Assembly (NCBI RefSeq): GCF_943193085.1
Contig: NZ_CALPCU010000005.1
Coordinates: forward strand, 33,515 to 97,514
Source of the DNA: Vermiculatibacterium agrestimuris
GTDB lineage: Bacteria > Bacillota > Clostridia > Oscillospirales > Oscillospiraceae
DNA: 64,000 nt
Reading direction: 5' to 3'
Notes under the pieces: generated by a model
Seen by the model: only the letters and a program-made list of their open reading frames with translations
Database searches by the model: none
Told to the model about the DNA's origin: nothing
Shown here: piece by piece, positions 42,247 to 50,101 of the stretch
Numbering within the stretch: position 1 is the first letter of the stretch
How the letters are laid out: each line of letters begins with the position of its first letter
Program-made: the position numbers and the translations under genes

Positions 42247-42935
42247 GGCCGATTCGCCGGGATCACCGCCAGCTCCTCCACCTTCACCCGGCCGGTCTCC
42301 CACAGCAATTCTAAAAAAGGAAGTTCCGGAAGCCCTTGGGGCAAAAGGGCGCCCGGCAGAGTCACCGTCAGCCCCTCCAGTGCCGGCTCGCCCCAGAGCC
42401 GCAAAGCTTTCCCCCCAACGGCAGACCGGGGCGACAGCTCCAGTGCGACCTGGGGTTCCGGGCCCAGTCCCAGGTGGATGGGCGCCGCGCCGTAGCGGGT
42501 GCGGAGATGGGCGCCCAGCGCCTCTTCCCCCCGGTCAAAGTCCAGGAAAAGCGTCCCCACCTGGGGGCACAGGGTCTGGGCCAGCGTCCAGGCCCAGACG
42601 TCGGCCTCCTCCCCCCGGAGTGCCACCCGGCGCTCCCGGAGCGGCATGTCCTCCAGCAGAAAAAGCGCCATTCGGCCTCCCATGGCCCGGTACAGCGGGA
42701 GGGGTTCCACCAGGCGCAGGCCCCAACGTTCCAACAGCTGCGTGCTTTCAAGGCCGGGGGAGGCCAGCACCCTCTTCACCCCCCGGCGGCGGAGGGCCTT
42801 CGCCCCCTGGTGCAGCCGCCGCTCCGGCCGGCCCGGCGGCAGAGCGGCTTTCAGCAGTGGAAACCCCAGGGGCCCCGCTGCGGTCAGTCGGGGCCAAGGG
42901 CGCCATTTCTCCGCCCGATCCAGCCAGCCTACCAT
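42243..42935 (-). CDS. Hypothetical protein, Arg/Leu/Pro-rich
   Basis: A 230-residue protein that I do not recognise. It is soluble, with alternating hydrophobic strands and helices (for example RRGVKRVLASPGLESTQLLERWGLRLVEPLPLYRAMGGRMALFLL; GTLFLDFDRGEEALGAHLRTRYGAAPIHLGLG), suggesting a Rossmann-like alpha/beta fold. No catalytic motif is evident. GGGGGG lies just before the ATG at 42935. It lies between the S41 protease and greA on the same strand, and its stop overlaps the greA -35. Confidence 0.6.
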   Translation of the reverse strand: MVGWLDRAEKWRPWPRLTAAGPLGFPLLKAALPPGRPERRLHQGAKALRRRGVKRVLASPGLESTQLLERWGLRLVEPLPLYRAMGGRMALFLLEDMPLRERRVALRGEEADVWAWTLAQTLCPQVGTLFLDFDRGEEALGAHLRTRYGAAPIHLGLGPEPQVALELSPRSAVGGKALRLWGEPALEGLTVTLPGALLPQGLPELPFLELLWETGRVKVEELAVIPANRP

Positions 42936-42964
42936 GGTCTTCCCCCCTCGGGGGAGAATATGCG

Positions 42965-42998
42965 AAGGCCGGAGCGGATATGTTCCGCCCCGGCCCTT
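42965..42998 (-). terminator. Stem-loop after the S41 protease gene
   Basis: Imperfect 14-bp stem (AAGGCCGGAGCGGA against TCCGCCCCGGCCCTT). No clear U-tract, so attenuation rather than full termination is possible. Confidence 0.4.
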
Positions 42999-43006
42999 CC
43001 TGTATC

Positions 43007-44173
43007 CTAGAATCCCAGCAGCTCCACAGCCTTTTGGAGCTGGTCGTCCTCCTCCAGGGGAAGCTGGCCCGCCGCCAGGAGAAGCTCTTTCTCCTCCGCC
43101 AGGGACAGCTGCGCGTCCAGCGTCACCCCCGTGCCGACGAGAGAGACGCCCGCCCCCGTGGCATAGCGGGCGGTGGAAAGATTCAGCGCCCCGCCGTTAA
43201 AGAGGGGCACCACCTGCTGCGAATATCCCTTCCCCGAGGTCTCCTCCCCCACAATGGGGGCCCCTGCACTCTCCTGGAGCTGGGCGGCGAAGAACTCGGC
43301 GGCGGAATAGGTGCCGGCATTGACCAGGGTGGCCATGGGCAAGTTTACATAATTTTCATCGGACTCCACCACAGATTCCTGCCCGCTCTTGCTCCAGGTA
43401 CGAAAGATGGGCCCCTCCGGCAGAAGGCCATCCAGCATTTTGGTAAGCTCATCGACATAGCCGCCGCCATTGTTTCGCATGTCGAAGACCAGGGCCTTGG
43501 CCCCCTGCTCCTCCAGCTCCCGGGCAGCCTGGAGAACCCAATCGGCGCTGTTGGTGTAGAAGTTGTCCAGTTTTATGTAACCCAATCCATTTTCCAAAAG
43601 CTGGCTGTGGACAGCTTCGTTGTTCACAGCCGCCCGTGTCAGCTCCACCTGCCGTTCCTCCCCGGTCTGGGCCAGAACAGTAAGGGTGAGGCGCGTTCCC
43701 TCCTCCCCGGAGATGTGATCCACCCCCTCATATCTGGCCTCTCCGGCTAAGGAGCCGCCATTCACGGCGGTGATGACCTCTCCTGTCTTCACCCCCGCCT
43801 TGCCGGCGGGGCCGTCCGAGCGGACGGTGAGGATGAGCAGGCCCCGCTCGTCGGTGTAGCTGACAGTGACGCCGATGCCCACATAGGTGTTGGTGCGGCG
43901 CTGATTCTGGGCGGCATAGCCCTCGGCGTCCAGATAGTAGCTCCACCGGTCGCCCAGGCCGGTCACCAGTCCCCGCATGGTGTCGTCGATAGCCTTATCC
44001 TGGTCATACTCCCCCACAAACTGAGTGCGGGCGGCTCCCCATGCCTCCAGCAGGGTCAGGCCGTGGGGGCCGATGACCAGCCATAGGGTCACACAGAGGG
44101 CAAAGGCCGCCAGCAGTGCCCCCACTGCCCCGGCCAGAAGCAGATGCAATTTGGAAAAACGTGGCTCTTTCAT
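43007..44173 (-). CDS. S41 family C-terminal processing peptidase with PDZ domain
   Basis: A 388-residue membrane-anchored protease. One N-terminal helix (about 10-34) is followed by an extracellular part with a PDZ domain (about 95-175, GIGVTVSYTDERGLLILTV) and the protease core. The catalytic Ser lies in TYSAAEFFAAQLQ and the Lys in GEETSGKGYSQQ, the Ser-Lys dyad of CtpA/CtpB. GGAG precedes the ATG. It directly follows the M23 hydrolase gene, so a role in turning over division or wall hydrolases is plausible. Confidence 0.92.
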   Translation of the reverse strand: MKEPRFSKLHLLLAGAVGALLAAFALCVTLWLVIGPHGLTLLEAWGAARTQFVGEYDQDKAIDDTMRGLVTGLGDRWSYYLDAEGYAAQNQRRTNTYVGIGVTVSYTDERGLLILTVRSDGPAGKAGVKTGEVITAVNGGSLAGEARYEGVDHISGEEGTRLTLTVLAQTGEERQVELTRAAVNNEAVHSQLLENGLGYIKLDNFYTNSADWVLQAARELEEQGAKALVFDMRNNGGGYVDELTKMLDGLLPEGPIFRTWSKSGQESVVESDENYVNLPMATLVNAGTYSAAEFFAAQLQESAGAPIVGEETSGKGYSQQVVPLFNGGALNLSTARYATGAGVSLVGTGVTLDAQLSLAEEKELLLAAGQLPLEEDDQLQKAVELLGF

Positions 44174-44202
44174 GGCATTTTTCTCCTTTTTTTCAAAAGA
44201 GA

Positions 44203-44228
44203 AGCGGGCGGAGACCGCTCCGCCCGCT
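44203..44228 (-). terminator. Stem-loop between the M23 and S41 genes
   Basis: Perfect 10-bp arms AGCGGGCGGA/TCCGCCCGCT with a 6-nt loop, followed on the minus strand by a weak T-rich stretch. Confidence 0.5.
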
Positions 44229-44236
44229 GTTTCTCA

Positions 44237-45508
44237 TCAACCGTAGGGATAGCTGAAATTCACACCGGGGAACATGTCCCTGGGATCCTGCCGCACGCCG
44301 TTGACCTTCAGCTCCAGATGGAGGTGGTTTCCGCTGGCGGAGCCGGTCATTCCCACATAGCCCAGCACCTGGCCCTGGCTGACCACCTGGCCCTCGCTCA
44401 CCGCCCGGGAGGTCATGTGGGCATAGAGGGTCGTCCTGCCATTGCCGTGGCTGACCACCACATAGTTGCCATAGGAGCTGGGGGCGTATGCCGAGGTGAT
44501 GACCACGCCGCCCTGAACGGCGTAGATCTCGGTATTCTTGGGGGCGGCGATGTCGATGCCCGTGTGGTTATTGGGCTTTTTCGTCAGAGGGTGGGTGCGC
44601 CAGCCAAACTTGGAGGTGATGGAGGTATTACTGCTGGGCAGCGGGTAGTAATAGCCGGAGCCGGTGGTGAAGTTGGCGGCCCGGATCAGCTCCTCCAGTT
44701 CCTTCTCCTTCTTGGCGATCTGGGTGGCGATGGCCTTCTCCTCCGCCTCCTGGGCGGCCACCAGGGCCTCCGCCTTGTCGGCCTGGGTCTTCAACTCGTC
44801 GAAGAGGGCCTGGGCCTCGGCCACTTTGGCGGCCTGCTCGGCGCGCTGCACGTCCAAAACTGCCTTCTGCTCGTCCAGCTCGCCCTTGCTGGTATTGAGC
44901 TCGGCCAGGGTGGTCTCCACCGCCTGGCGGGCCGCCACCAGCGCCTCCACCACAGAGTTGTCGTATTCCATGATCAGGTCTACCATGGCCAGCCGATCCA
45001 GCAGGTCAGAAAAGTCATTGGCGGCAAAGAGCACCGACCAGTAGGAGATGTCTCCCGACTCCTCCATGGAGCGGGCCCGCTGGCAGAAGCGTGCGTAGGC
45101 CGCATCCTCCCTGGCCTGGGCCTCGGCCAGAGCGGCCTCCTGCTCGGCGATAAGGGCGTTGTAGAGGTCGATCTGCCCCTGGGTGTTGGACAGCTGTGCG
45201 TCAATGGCATAGAGCTCCTGATCCAAAAGCTGCTTGCGTTGAAGGGCCTGGGCCTTATCGCTCTCAATGGCCTTGAGCTGATCCTCCAGCTCCTTACGCC
45301 GGGCGGTGGCGTCGGCGGCGTCCCCCTTTAGTCCGGAGATCTGGTTTTTCAGCTCGCTCTGGGTGGCGGCGTTGGCAAAGCCCGACAGGTTCCCCAGCAG
45401 GGGCAGAACCAGGGCCGCCACCATCAGCAGGGCCAGGCCGGCCACAAAAAGCCGCCGCCAGTCTGCCCGGCTGTTTTTTTTCTTCTTAGGTGAAGGCTTA
45501 TCTTTCAA
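44237..45508 (-). CDS. EnvC-like M23 (LytM) murein hydrolase with coiled coil
   Basis: A 423-residue exported protein. A lysine-rich start precedes a signal/anchor helix (about 18-44), a long coiled coil (about 48-285) and a C-terminal LytM domain. The zinc ligands look intact (NHTGIDIA and GNHLHLEL), so unlike E. coli EnvC it should be catalytic. The start is probably a TTG at 45508 with AGGAGGG 8 nt upstream. It follows ftsX by 17 nt, so FtsEX is its likely activator at the septum. Confidence 0.9.
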   Translation of the reverse strand: MKDKPSPKKKKNSRADWRRLFVAGLALLMVAALVLPLLGNLSGFANAATQSELKNQISGLKGDAADATARRKELEDQLKAIESDKAQALQRKQLLDQELYAIDAQLSNTQGQIDLYNALIAEQEAALAEAQAREDAAYARFCQRARSMEESGDISYWSVLFAANDFSDLLDRLAMVDLIMEYDNSVVEALVAARQAVETTLAELNTSKGELDEQKAVLDVQRAEQAAKVAEAQALFDELKTQADKAEALVAAQEAEEKAIATQIAKKEKELEELIRAANFTTGSGYYYPLPSSNTSITSKFGWRTHPLTKKPNNHTGIDIAAPKNTEIYAVQGGVVITSAYAPSSYGNYVVVSHGNGRTTLYAHMTSRAVSEGQVVSQGQVLGYVGMTGSASGNHLHLELKVNGVRQDPRDMFPGVNFSYPYG

Positions 45509-45525
45509 GGATTCTTCCCTCCTAC

Positions 45526-46425
45526 TCACACCTGCAGGAATTTGCGAATGGCCATGACCGAGCCGCCGGTGCCCACGATAAGGCCGGTACCGGCGAACAC
45601 CCCCAGCACCTTGAGCCAGATCTCCTGAAAGGGAACCACGCTCAAAAGCTGGAAGGTCTCCCCGGTGTCGATAGCCCGGGTGATGAGCTCGTAGATGCCC
45701 CACTGGCAGAAGAAGGCCAGCACCGCGCCCATAAGGCCCAGGATCATTCCCTCAAAGATAAAGGGGCCCCGGACAAAGCCGTTGGTGGCGCCGCACATCT
45801 TCATAATGGCGATCTCCTCCCGCCGGCTGAAGGTACCCAGGCGGATGGTGTTGTAAATGATGAACACAGAGATAAACAGCAGCAGTACGATGAGGATGGC
45901 CGCCACACCGGCGGACACGTTGCGCACCAGCACGAAGCCCTCGGCCACCTCGGGGGCGGCCTGATGGCCCTGGATCCCCTCCACGGCCTCCACCGCGTCC
46001 ACCGTCTCCTGGATCCGGCTCAGATCCTCCATGTGGATGGCGTACCGATCCCGAAACACCTGGGGGGGAAGCTCGGAATAGAGGTCGGCATTGGCGTCGC
46101 TGGCGTACTTCGCGGCATAGTTCTGCTGGGCCGTCTCCTTGCTCTCAAAGGTGACGGCCGTCACATTGGGGATGGTCTCGATCTGGCTTTTCAGCGCCAG
46201 GGCCTGCTCCCGGGTGTAGGTCTCGTCCACAAAGGCCAGGAACTGGTTGTCCTGCTCCAGCTTGCCCAGTTCCTGCTCCAGGTTCAGGGCCACCAGAGAA
46301 AAGGAGCCCATGATAATGAGGCAGGCCACGATCATAAAGACCGCGGCAAAGGACATGAGCCCGTGGGTAAAGATGGAGTGGAAGCCCTCAGAGAGGTAGT
46401 AACCGAAATTATATGATCTCTTCAT
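45526..46425 (-). CDS. ftsX: Cell division protein FtsX
   Basis: A 299-residue ABC permease-like protein with four membrane helices: one near the N-terminus (SFAAVFMIVACLIIMGSF), a large extracellular loop (about 50-170) that would contact the hydrolase, then three more. TFSRREEIAIMKMCGA is the typical FtsX cytoplasmic segment. The ATG at 46425 lies 17 nt inside ftsE. Confidence 0.95.
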   Translation of the reverse strand: MKRSYNFGYYLSEGFHSIFTHGLMSFAAVFMIVACLIIMGSFSLVALNLEQELGKLEQDNQFLAFVDETYTREQALALKSQIETIPNVTAVTFESKETAQQNYAAKYASDANADLYSELPPQVFRDRYAIHMEDLSRIQETVDAVEAVEGIQGHQAAPEVAEGFVLVRNVSAGVAAILIVLLLFISVFIIYNTIRLGTFSRREEIAIMKMCGATNGFVRGPFIFEGMILGLMGAVLAFFCQWGIYELITRAIDTGETFQLLSVVPFQEIWLKVLGVFAGTGLIVGTGGSVMAIRKFLQV

Positions 46426-47101
46426 TTTTATAGTACCCGCCTGTCTCGTCGCTGATGATACGGCCGTTCTCAATGGCTACTACCCGCTTGGAAAAGCGGT
46501 TCACAAGTTCCTTTTCATGGGTGACCACCAGCATGGTGGTGCCCAGCTCGTTGATCTTCTCCAGCAGCAGCATGATCTCCTGGGAACGGGCCGGATCCAG
46601 ATTGCCCGTGGGCTCGTCGGCAATGATCATCTGGGGATTATTGACCAGCGCCCGGGCAATGGCCACCCGCTGCTGCTCGCCGCCGGAGAGCTGGTTGGGG
46701 TAGCGGTCGCCCTTATAGTTGAGCCCCACCAGATCCAGCACATAGGGGATCCGCTTCTTGATCTCCCGGGGGGAGGCGCCCACCGCCCGCATGGCGAAGG
46801 TCAGGTTGTCCCACACCGTCTTCTTGTCGATGAGCCGGAAGTCCTGGAAGATGACCCCCAGGGTACGGCGCATGTAGGGTACCTGGCTGGGCCGGATATT
46901 GCCCAGGTTGTAGCCGTTGACCATGATCCGCCCTCCAGTGGGCTGTATCTCCCCGGTGATGAGCTTGATAATGGTGGACTTTCCTGAGCCTGACGGCCCT
47001 ACCAGGAACACGAACTCCCCGTCCTTGATGCGCAGGTCGATGCCCTTCAGGGCCCGGGTGCCGTTATCATAGGTTTCGTGGATATCCAAAAGCTGAATCA
47101 T
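46409..47101 (-). CDS. ftsE: Cell division ATP-binding protein FtsE
   Basis: A 230-residue ABC ATPase. Walker A GPSGSGKST, FQDFRLIDKKTVWDNL, signature LSGGEQQRVAIARALV, Walker B MIIADEPTGNLDP and switch His in VVTHEKELV. With FtsX it couples ATP hydrolysis in the cytoplasm to septal wall hydrolysis outside. GAGGAG precedes the ATG at 47101. It overlaps ftsX by 17 nt. Confidence 0.96.
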   Translation of the reverse strand: MIQLLDIHETYDNGTRALKGIDLRIKDGEFVFLVGPSGSGKSTIIKLITGEIQPTGGRIMVNGYNLGNIRPSQVPYMRRTLGVIFQDFRLIDKKTVWDNLTFAMRAVGASPREIKKRIPYVLDLVGLNYKGDRYPNQLSGGEQQRVAIARALVNNPQMIIADEPTGNLDPARSQEIMLLLEKINELGTTMLVVTHEKELVNRFSKRVVAIENGRIISDETGGYYKNEEII

Positions 47102-47119
47102 GCCCTGCTCCTCATAAAG

Positions 47120-47168
47120 CGATTGACAATCGAACCCGGGCCTTGCCGCCGCGTTTGATTGTCAATCG
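47120..47168. repeat. 12-bp inverted repeat upstream of ftsE
   Basis: CGATTGACAATC (47120-47131) and its perfect complement GATTGTCAATCG (47157-47168), with three further paired bases inside and a GC-rich loop. It lies between the CdaR gene and ftsE. No U-tract follows on either strand. Confidence 0.75.
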
Positions 47169-47208
47169 TTCATTGGTATTTCGTCGTTGGGCCCGGCGGC
47201 CCGCTTCT

Positions 47209-48300
47209 TCAGTCCTCGATCCCTCTGGAGATGAGGTATTTCTTCACCATCAGAGCCACCTTGAAGGTGATGGCGTCGTCAAATTCCCGCAGGTCAAGGC
47301 CGGTGAGCTTCTTGATCTTCTCCAGCCGGTAGACCAGGGTATTGCGGTGGACAAAGAGTTTCCGGGCGGTCTCAGAGACGTTCAGGTTGTTCTCAAAGAA
47401 CTTGTTGATGGTGAACAGGGTCTCCTGATCCAACGCATCGATGGGGTTTTTCTTGAAGACCTCCCGGAGGAACATCTCGCACAGGGTGGTGGGCAGCTGA
47501 TAAATGAGCCGCCCGATGCCCAGGTTGTCATAGTTGATGATGGTGCGCTCGGTGTCGAAGACCTTGCCCACCTCGATGGCCAGCTGGGCCTCCTTGTAAG
47601 AGCGGGCCAGATCCCGGATGTTGGTGACCACCGTGCCGATGCCCACCACCGTCTTCAGTCCCAGCTCAGCGGCCAGGGTCTCCTCGATCTGTTGGGCGAT
47701 CTTGTCCAGACGCTTGCCCTCCGCCCCCTCGGGCATCTGCTTGATGACGGCCACGTCGGTCTCATTGATGGACAGGACGAAGTCGGTCTGCTTGTCGGGG
47801 AAGATACCCTGAATGGTATCGATCATGGCCGGGTCGGCGGGCTCCGGCTGGCGCACCAGGAACACGCCCCGGGGCACGTCGCAGATAAAGTGGAGCTCCT
47901 TGGCCCGGACGTAGATGTCGCCCAAAAGGATATTGTCAGAGATGATGTTCTTGACAAAGGTGCCCTTGTTATGCTTTTCCTCGTAGTTCTGTTTGGCACC
48001 GTTGAAGGCCACGGTGGCCAGGCAGCACAGGCTCTTGGCCGTGTCGTCCTCCCCCTGGACAAAGCCGGCGTAATCAAACTGAGTGCCCCAGCTGCTCAGA
48101 GCCTTGAAGGTGCGGCCCTCAAACTGGACAAAGCCGCTGTCGGCGGCATTGATACTCTCCACGACCCCCGCCCAGCGTTCTCCCACCAGGGAGAGCTCGT
48201 CACAGGCCACCACCGTACCCTCTGCGTCGATCACACCGATCACACGGTCGGTTCCTTCCTTCATCTGAAGCACGACACTCTGAAAGATCCTGTTCGACAT
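47209..48300 (-). CDS. CdaR/PucR family transcriptional regulator
   Basis: A 363-residue regulator. The C-terminal PucR-type helix-turn-helix is NVSETARKLFVHRNTLVYRLEKIKKLTGLDLREFDDAITFKVALMV; the middle contains a GGDEF-like CdaR fold (about 160-280). The N-terminal sensory part is not recognised. The ATG at 48300 follows GGAGGG. It has its own promoter and lies upstream of ftsEX on the same strand. Its target is unknown. Confidence 0.88.
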   Translation of the reverse strand: MSNRIFQSVVLQMKEGTDRVIGVIDAEGTVVACDELSLVGERWAGVVESINAADSGFVQFEGRTFKALSSWGTQFDYAGFVQGEDDTAKSLCCLATVAFNGAKQNYEEKHNKGTFVKNIISDNILLGDIYVRAKELHFICDVPRGVFLVRQPEPADPAMIDTIQGIFPDKQTDFVLSINETDVAVIKQMPEGAEGKRLDKIAQQIEETLAAELGLKTVVGIGTVVTNIRDLARSYKEAQLAIEVGKVFDTERTIINYDNLGIGRLIYQLPTTLCEMFLREVFKKNPIDALDQETLFTINKFFENNLNVSETARKLFVHRNTLVYRLEKIKKLTGLDLREFDDAITFKVALMVKKYLISRGIED

Positions 48301-48358
48301 GGGGAACCCTCCTTGCACAAATTCCGCATACAGCGGGAGCTTATACTCACTGTTCTCT

Positions 48359-48387
48359 ATTATAGCGGCTTTTTTCTCCGTTTTCAA
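48359..48387 (-). promoter_or_regulatory. Promoter of the CdaR-like regulator
   Basis: Minus strand -35 TTGAAA (48382-48387), 17-bp spacer, -10 TATAAT (48359-48364). Confidence 0.75.
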
Positions 48388-48429
48388 TAGCAATTGACAA
48401 TTTTTTTGTGGAAAATGCCGAAAAGTCTC

Positions 48430-49143
48430 TCATTGTTTCCCTTCCACTGCCCGCAGAGCGGCTATCTCCGCCTCTGTCAGCGCCCGCCAGGCCCCCTCTT
48501 CCAGGCTCTCGTCCAAGGTCAGGGGGCCGAAGGTGAGCCGCTTGAGGAAGACGACGCTCTTTCCTCGGGCGGCGCACATCCGCTTGATCTGGTGGTACTT
48601 CCCCTCCCGGAGGGTCACCAGAGCCTCATTGGCGCTCCGCCGCTCCAGCTCCGCCGGGAGGCACCGGAGCCCATCGGACAACGTCATCCCCGCCCGGAAA
48701 GCGGCCGTGTCGTCCTCGTCCAGAACACCCTCCACCCGCACCAAATAGGTCTTATCCACATGGCGGCGGGGGGAGAGAAGGGCGTGGGCCAGGGCTCCGT
48801 CGTTGGTCAGCAGAAGGAGGCCCACCGTATCCTTGTCCAGCCGTCCCGCCGGGAAAAGGCCGATCCTTTGCAGGTGCTCCGGCAGCAGGGAGAGCACTGT
48901 GGTCTCCCGGGGATCATCCGTGGCGGAGACCAGCCCGGCGGGCTTATGGAGCATCAGGTACGCAAGCCGCTGTCCGGAGACAGTCTCCCCGTCCACCTGG
49001 AGAAGGGCGGTGTCCGGGAACTTCTCCTCCCGGCGGAGCTTCACCTCCCCCTCCACCTTTACCCGGCCGGCGCGGATAAGCTCAGCCGCCTCTTTTCGGG
49101 ACCAGCGGCCGGTGCCCGCCAGCAGCTTCTCCAACCGTTCCAT
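48430..49143 (-). CDS. RsuA/RluB/RluF family pseudouridine synthase
   Basis: A 237-residue rRNA-modifying enzyme. The N-terminal S4 domain (RLEKLLAGTGRWSRKEAAELIRAGRVKVEG) binds RNA; the catalytic Asp lies in FPAGRLDKDTVGLLLLTNDG (about 98-117); the late motif is REGKYHQIKRMCAARGKSVVFLKRL. This is the RsuA (16S U516) subgroup by length, but RluB-like specificity cannot be excluded. AAGGAGG precedes the ATG. Confidence 0.92.
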   Translation of the reverse strand: MERLEKLLAGTGRWSRKEAAELIRAGRVKVEGEVKLRREEKFPDTALLQVDGETVSGQRLAYLMLHKPAGLVSATDDPRETTVLSLLPEHLQRIGLFPAGRLDKDTVGLLLLTNDGALAHALLSPRRHVDKTYLVRVEGVLDEDDTAAFRAGMTLSDGLRCLPAELERRSANEALVTLREGKYHQIKRMCAARGKSVVFLKRLTFGPLTLDESLEEGAWRALTEAEIAALRAVEGKQ

Positions 49144-49223
49144 GCAAGGCCCTCCTTTCGATACGATCCATTTTCCCCCAGGGGCGGCGCGCCGCGAAGG
49201 GCAAAATCATTTCAGCAGGATGG

Positions 49224-49244
49224 TAAAATACCAGAGCTATTTTA
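49224..49244. promoter_or_regulatory. AT-rich dyad upstream of the DUF4830 gene
   Basis: TAAAATA (49224-49230) and TATTTTA (49238-49244) separated by 7 nt; possible operator or promoter region between divergent genes. Confidence 0.35.
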
Positions 49245-49307
49245 TCATATGACAAGCCCTTTTTCCATATCAATGGAGCAAAGTCAAAAAGGCAAGGGGC
49301 GGTCAAT

Positions 49308-49796
49308 ATGTTGATTTGGACGGCAAAGGTAAACCGGCGAAAGATCGGTCTGGCGCTGATGGGTGCGGTGATCCTGGGCGCGGCCGCGGTGGCGGCCACG
49401 GTCTTCTGGGGTGGAGACGCTCAGGCCTCCGCCTCCATGAGCCCCAAGGGGGTAAAGACCGCCGAGGATCGGGCGGCCTATTTGGAGAGCTGGGGCTGGC
49501 AGGTGGAACCCGAGGCCGTCAGCGTGGAGGAGCTGGAGATGCCGGAGACCTTCGGCGAAGAGTACAGCCAGTACCTGGAGCTTCAGGCCGCTCAGGGCTT
49601 CGACCTGACCAAATACGCCGGCAAGCGGATCAAGCGGTACACCTTGAACGTACTCAACTATCCCGGCGGAACGGAGGGGGTTCAGGCCCATCTCCTCCTG
49701 TGCAAAAACACCGTCATCGGCGGGGAGATCCTGGGAGAGGGCTTTCTCCATGGTCTTTCCATGCCTGATGGGCAGCAAAAAGAGGCTCCGTGTTAG
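49308..49796 (+). CDS. DUF4830 family exported protein
   Basis: A 162-residue protein with one N-terminal membrane helix or signal (about 12-32, IGLALMGAVILGAAAVAATVF) and a small extracellular domain: TAEDRAAYLESWGWQVEPEAV, FGEEYSQYLELQAAQGFDLTKYAGKRIKRYTLNVLNYPGG, GGEILGEGFLHGL. This is the DUF4830 pattern of Clostridia; function is unknown. AAGGGG lies upstream of the ATG. Confidence 0.8.
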   Translation: MLIWTAKVNRRKIGLALMGAVILGAAAVAATVFWGGDAQASASMSPKGVKTAEDRAAYLESWGWQVEPEAVSVEELEMPETFGEEYSQYLELQAAQGFDLTKYAGKRIKRYTLNVLNYPGGTEGVQAHLLLCKNTVIGGEILGEGFLHGLSMPDGQQKEAPC

Positions 49797-49886
49797 GGCA
49801 GAGGGCTTTTGTTGTGCCCCTCTGAAAAAATTTTTGGAATTCCGATGGATGTATATTGGGGTACAACGAAAAGAAAAAGATAAAAA

Positions 49887-49923
49887 TTTTCCCCCGCCAA
49901 TGGGAACATTTGGCGGGGGAAAA
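49887..49923 (-). terminator. Terminator of the MerR-reductase operon
   Basis: 14-bp perfect stem (TTTTCCCCCGCCAA/TTGGCGGGGGAAAA) with a 9-nt loop, followed on the minus strand by a T-rich run. Confidence 0.85.
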
Positions 49924-50011
49924 GCATCTTTATAGTAGTTGCTGCATTTCCATCCGGGCGATGTCTCCCACCCGGGGTCATGGTCTGCTCCTCCTTTCGG
50001 CTCACACTCCG

Positions 50012-50026
50012 CCGCCGAATTCGGAG
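50012..50026 (+). repeat. Short repeat, copy 1
   Basis: CCGCCGAATTCGGAG containing the palindrome CCGAATTCGG; same sequence at 53071-53085, bracketing the MerR-reductase unit. Confidence 0.7.
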
Positions 50027-50101
50027 AAGGTCAGGCTGGGGTCGCGCTCCGCTGTCCAGTTTATACCGCCCACCGGGAGAGGAAAAGGAAAGGGTGAACG
50101 C

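Larger units (their letters stand above)
49797..50101. other. Intergenic region downstream of the reductase
   Basis: Holds a strong minus-strand terminator (49887-49923) and the repeat CCGCCGAATTCGGAG (50012-50026). A short minus-strand frame with a good Shine-Dalgarno runs through the terminator and is not called as a gene. Confidence 0.55.

Noticed and set aside
47120..47168. The TTGACA-containing inverted repeat as an ftsE promoter
   Set aside because: No acceptable -10 lies 16-18 bp from either TTGACA toward ftsE.
49793..49981. A 62-codon minus-strand frame with a good GGAGG Shine-Dalgarno
   Set aside because: It runs through the strong terminator of the reductase operon, its sequence resembles no family that I know, and it lies where the transcript should end.
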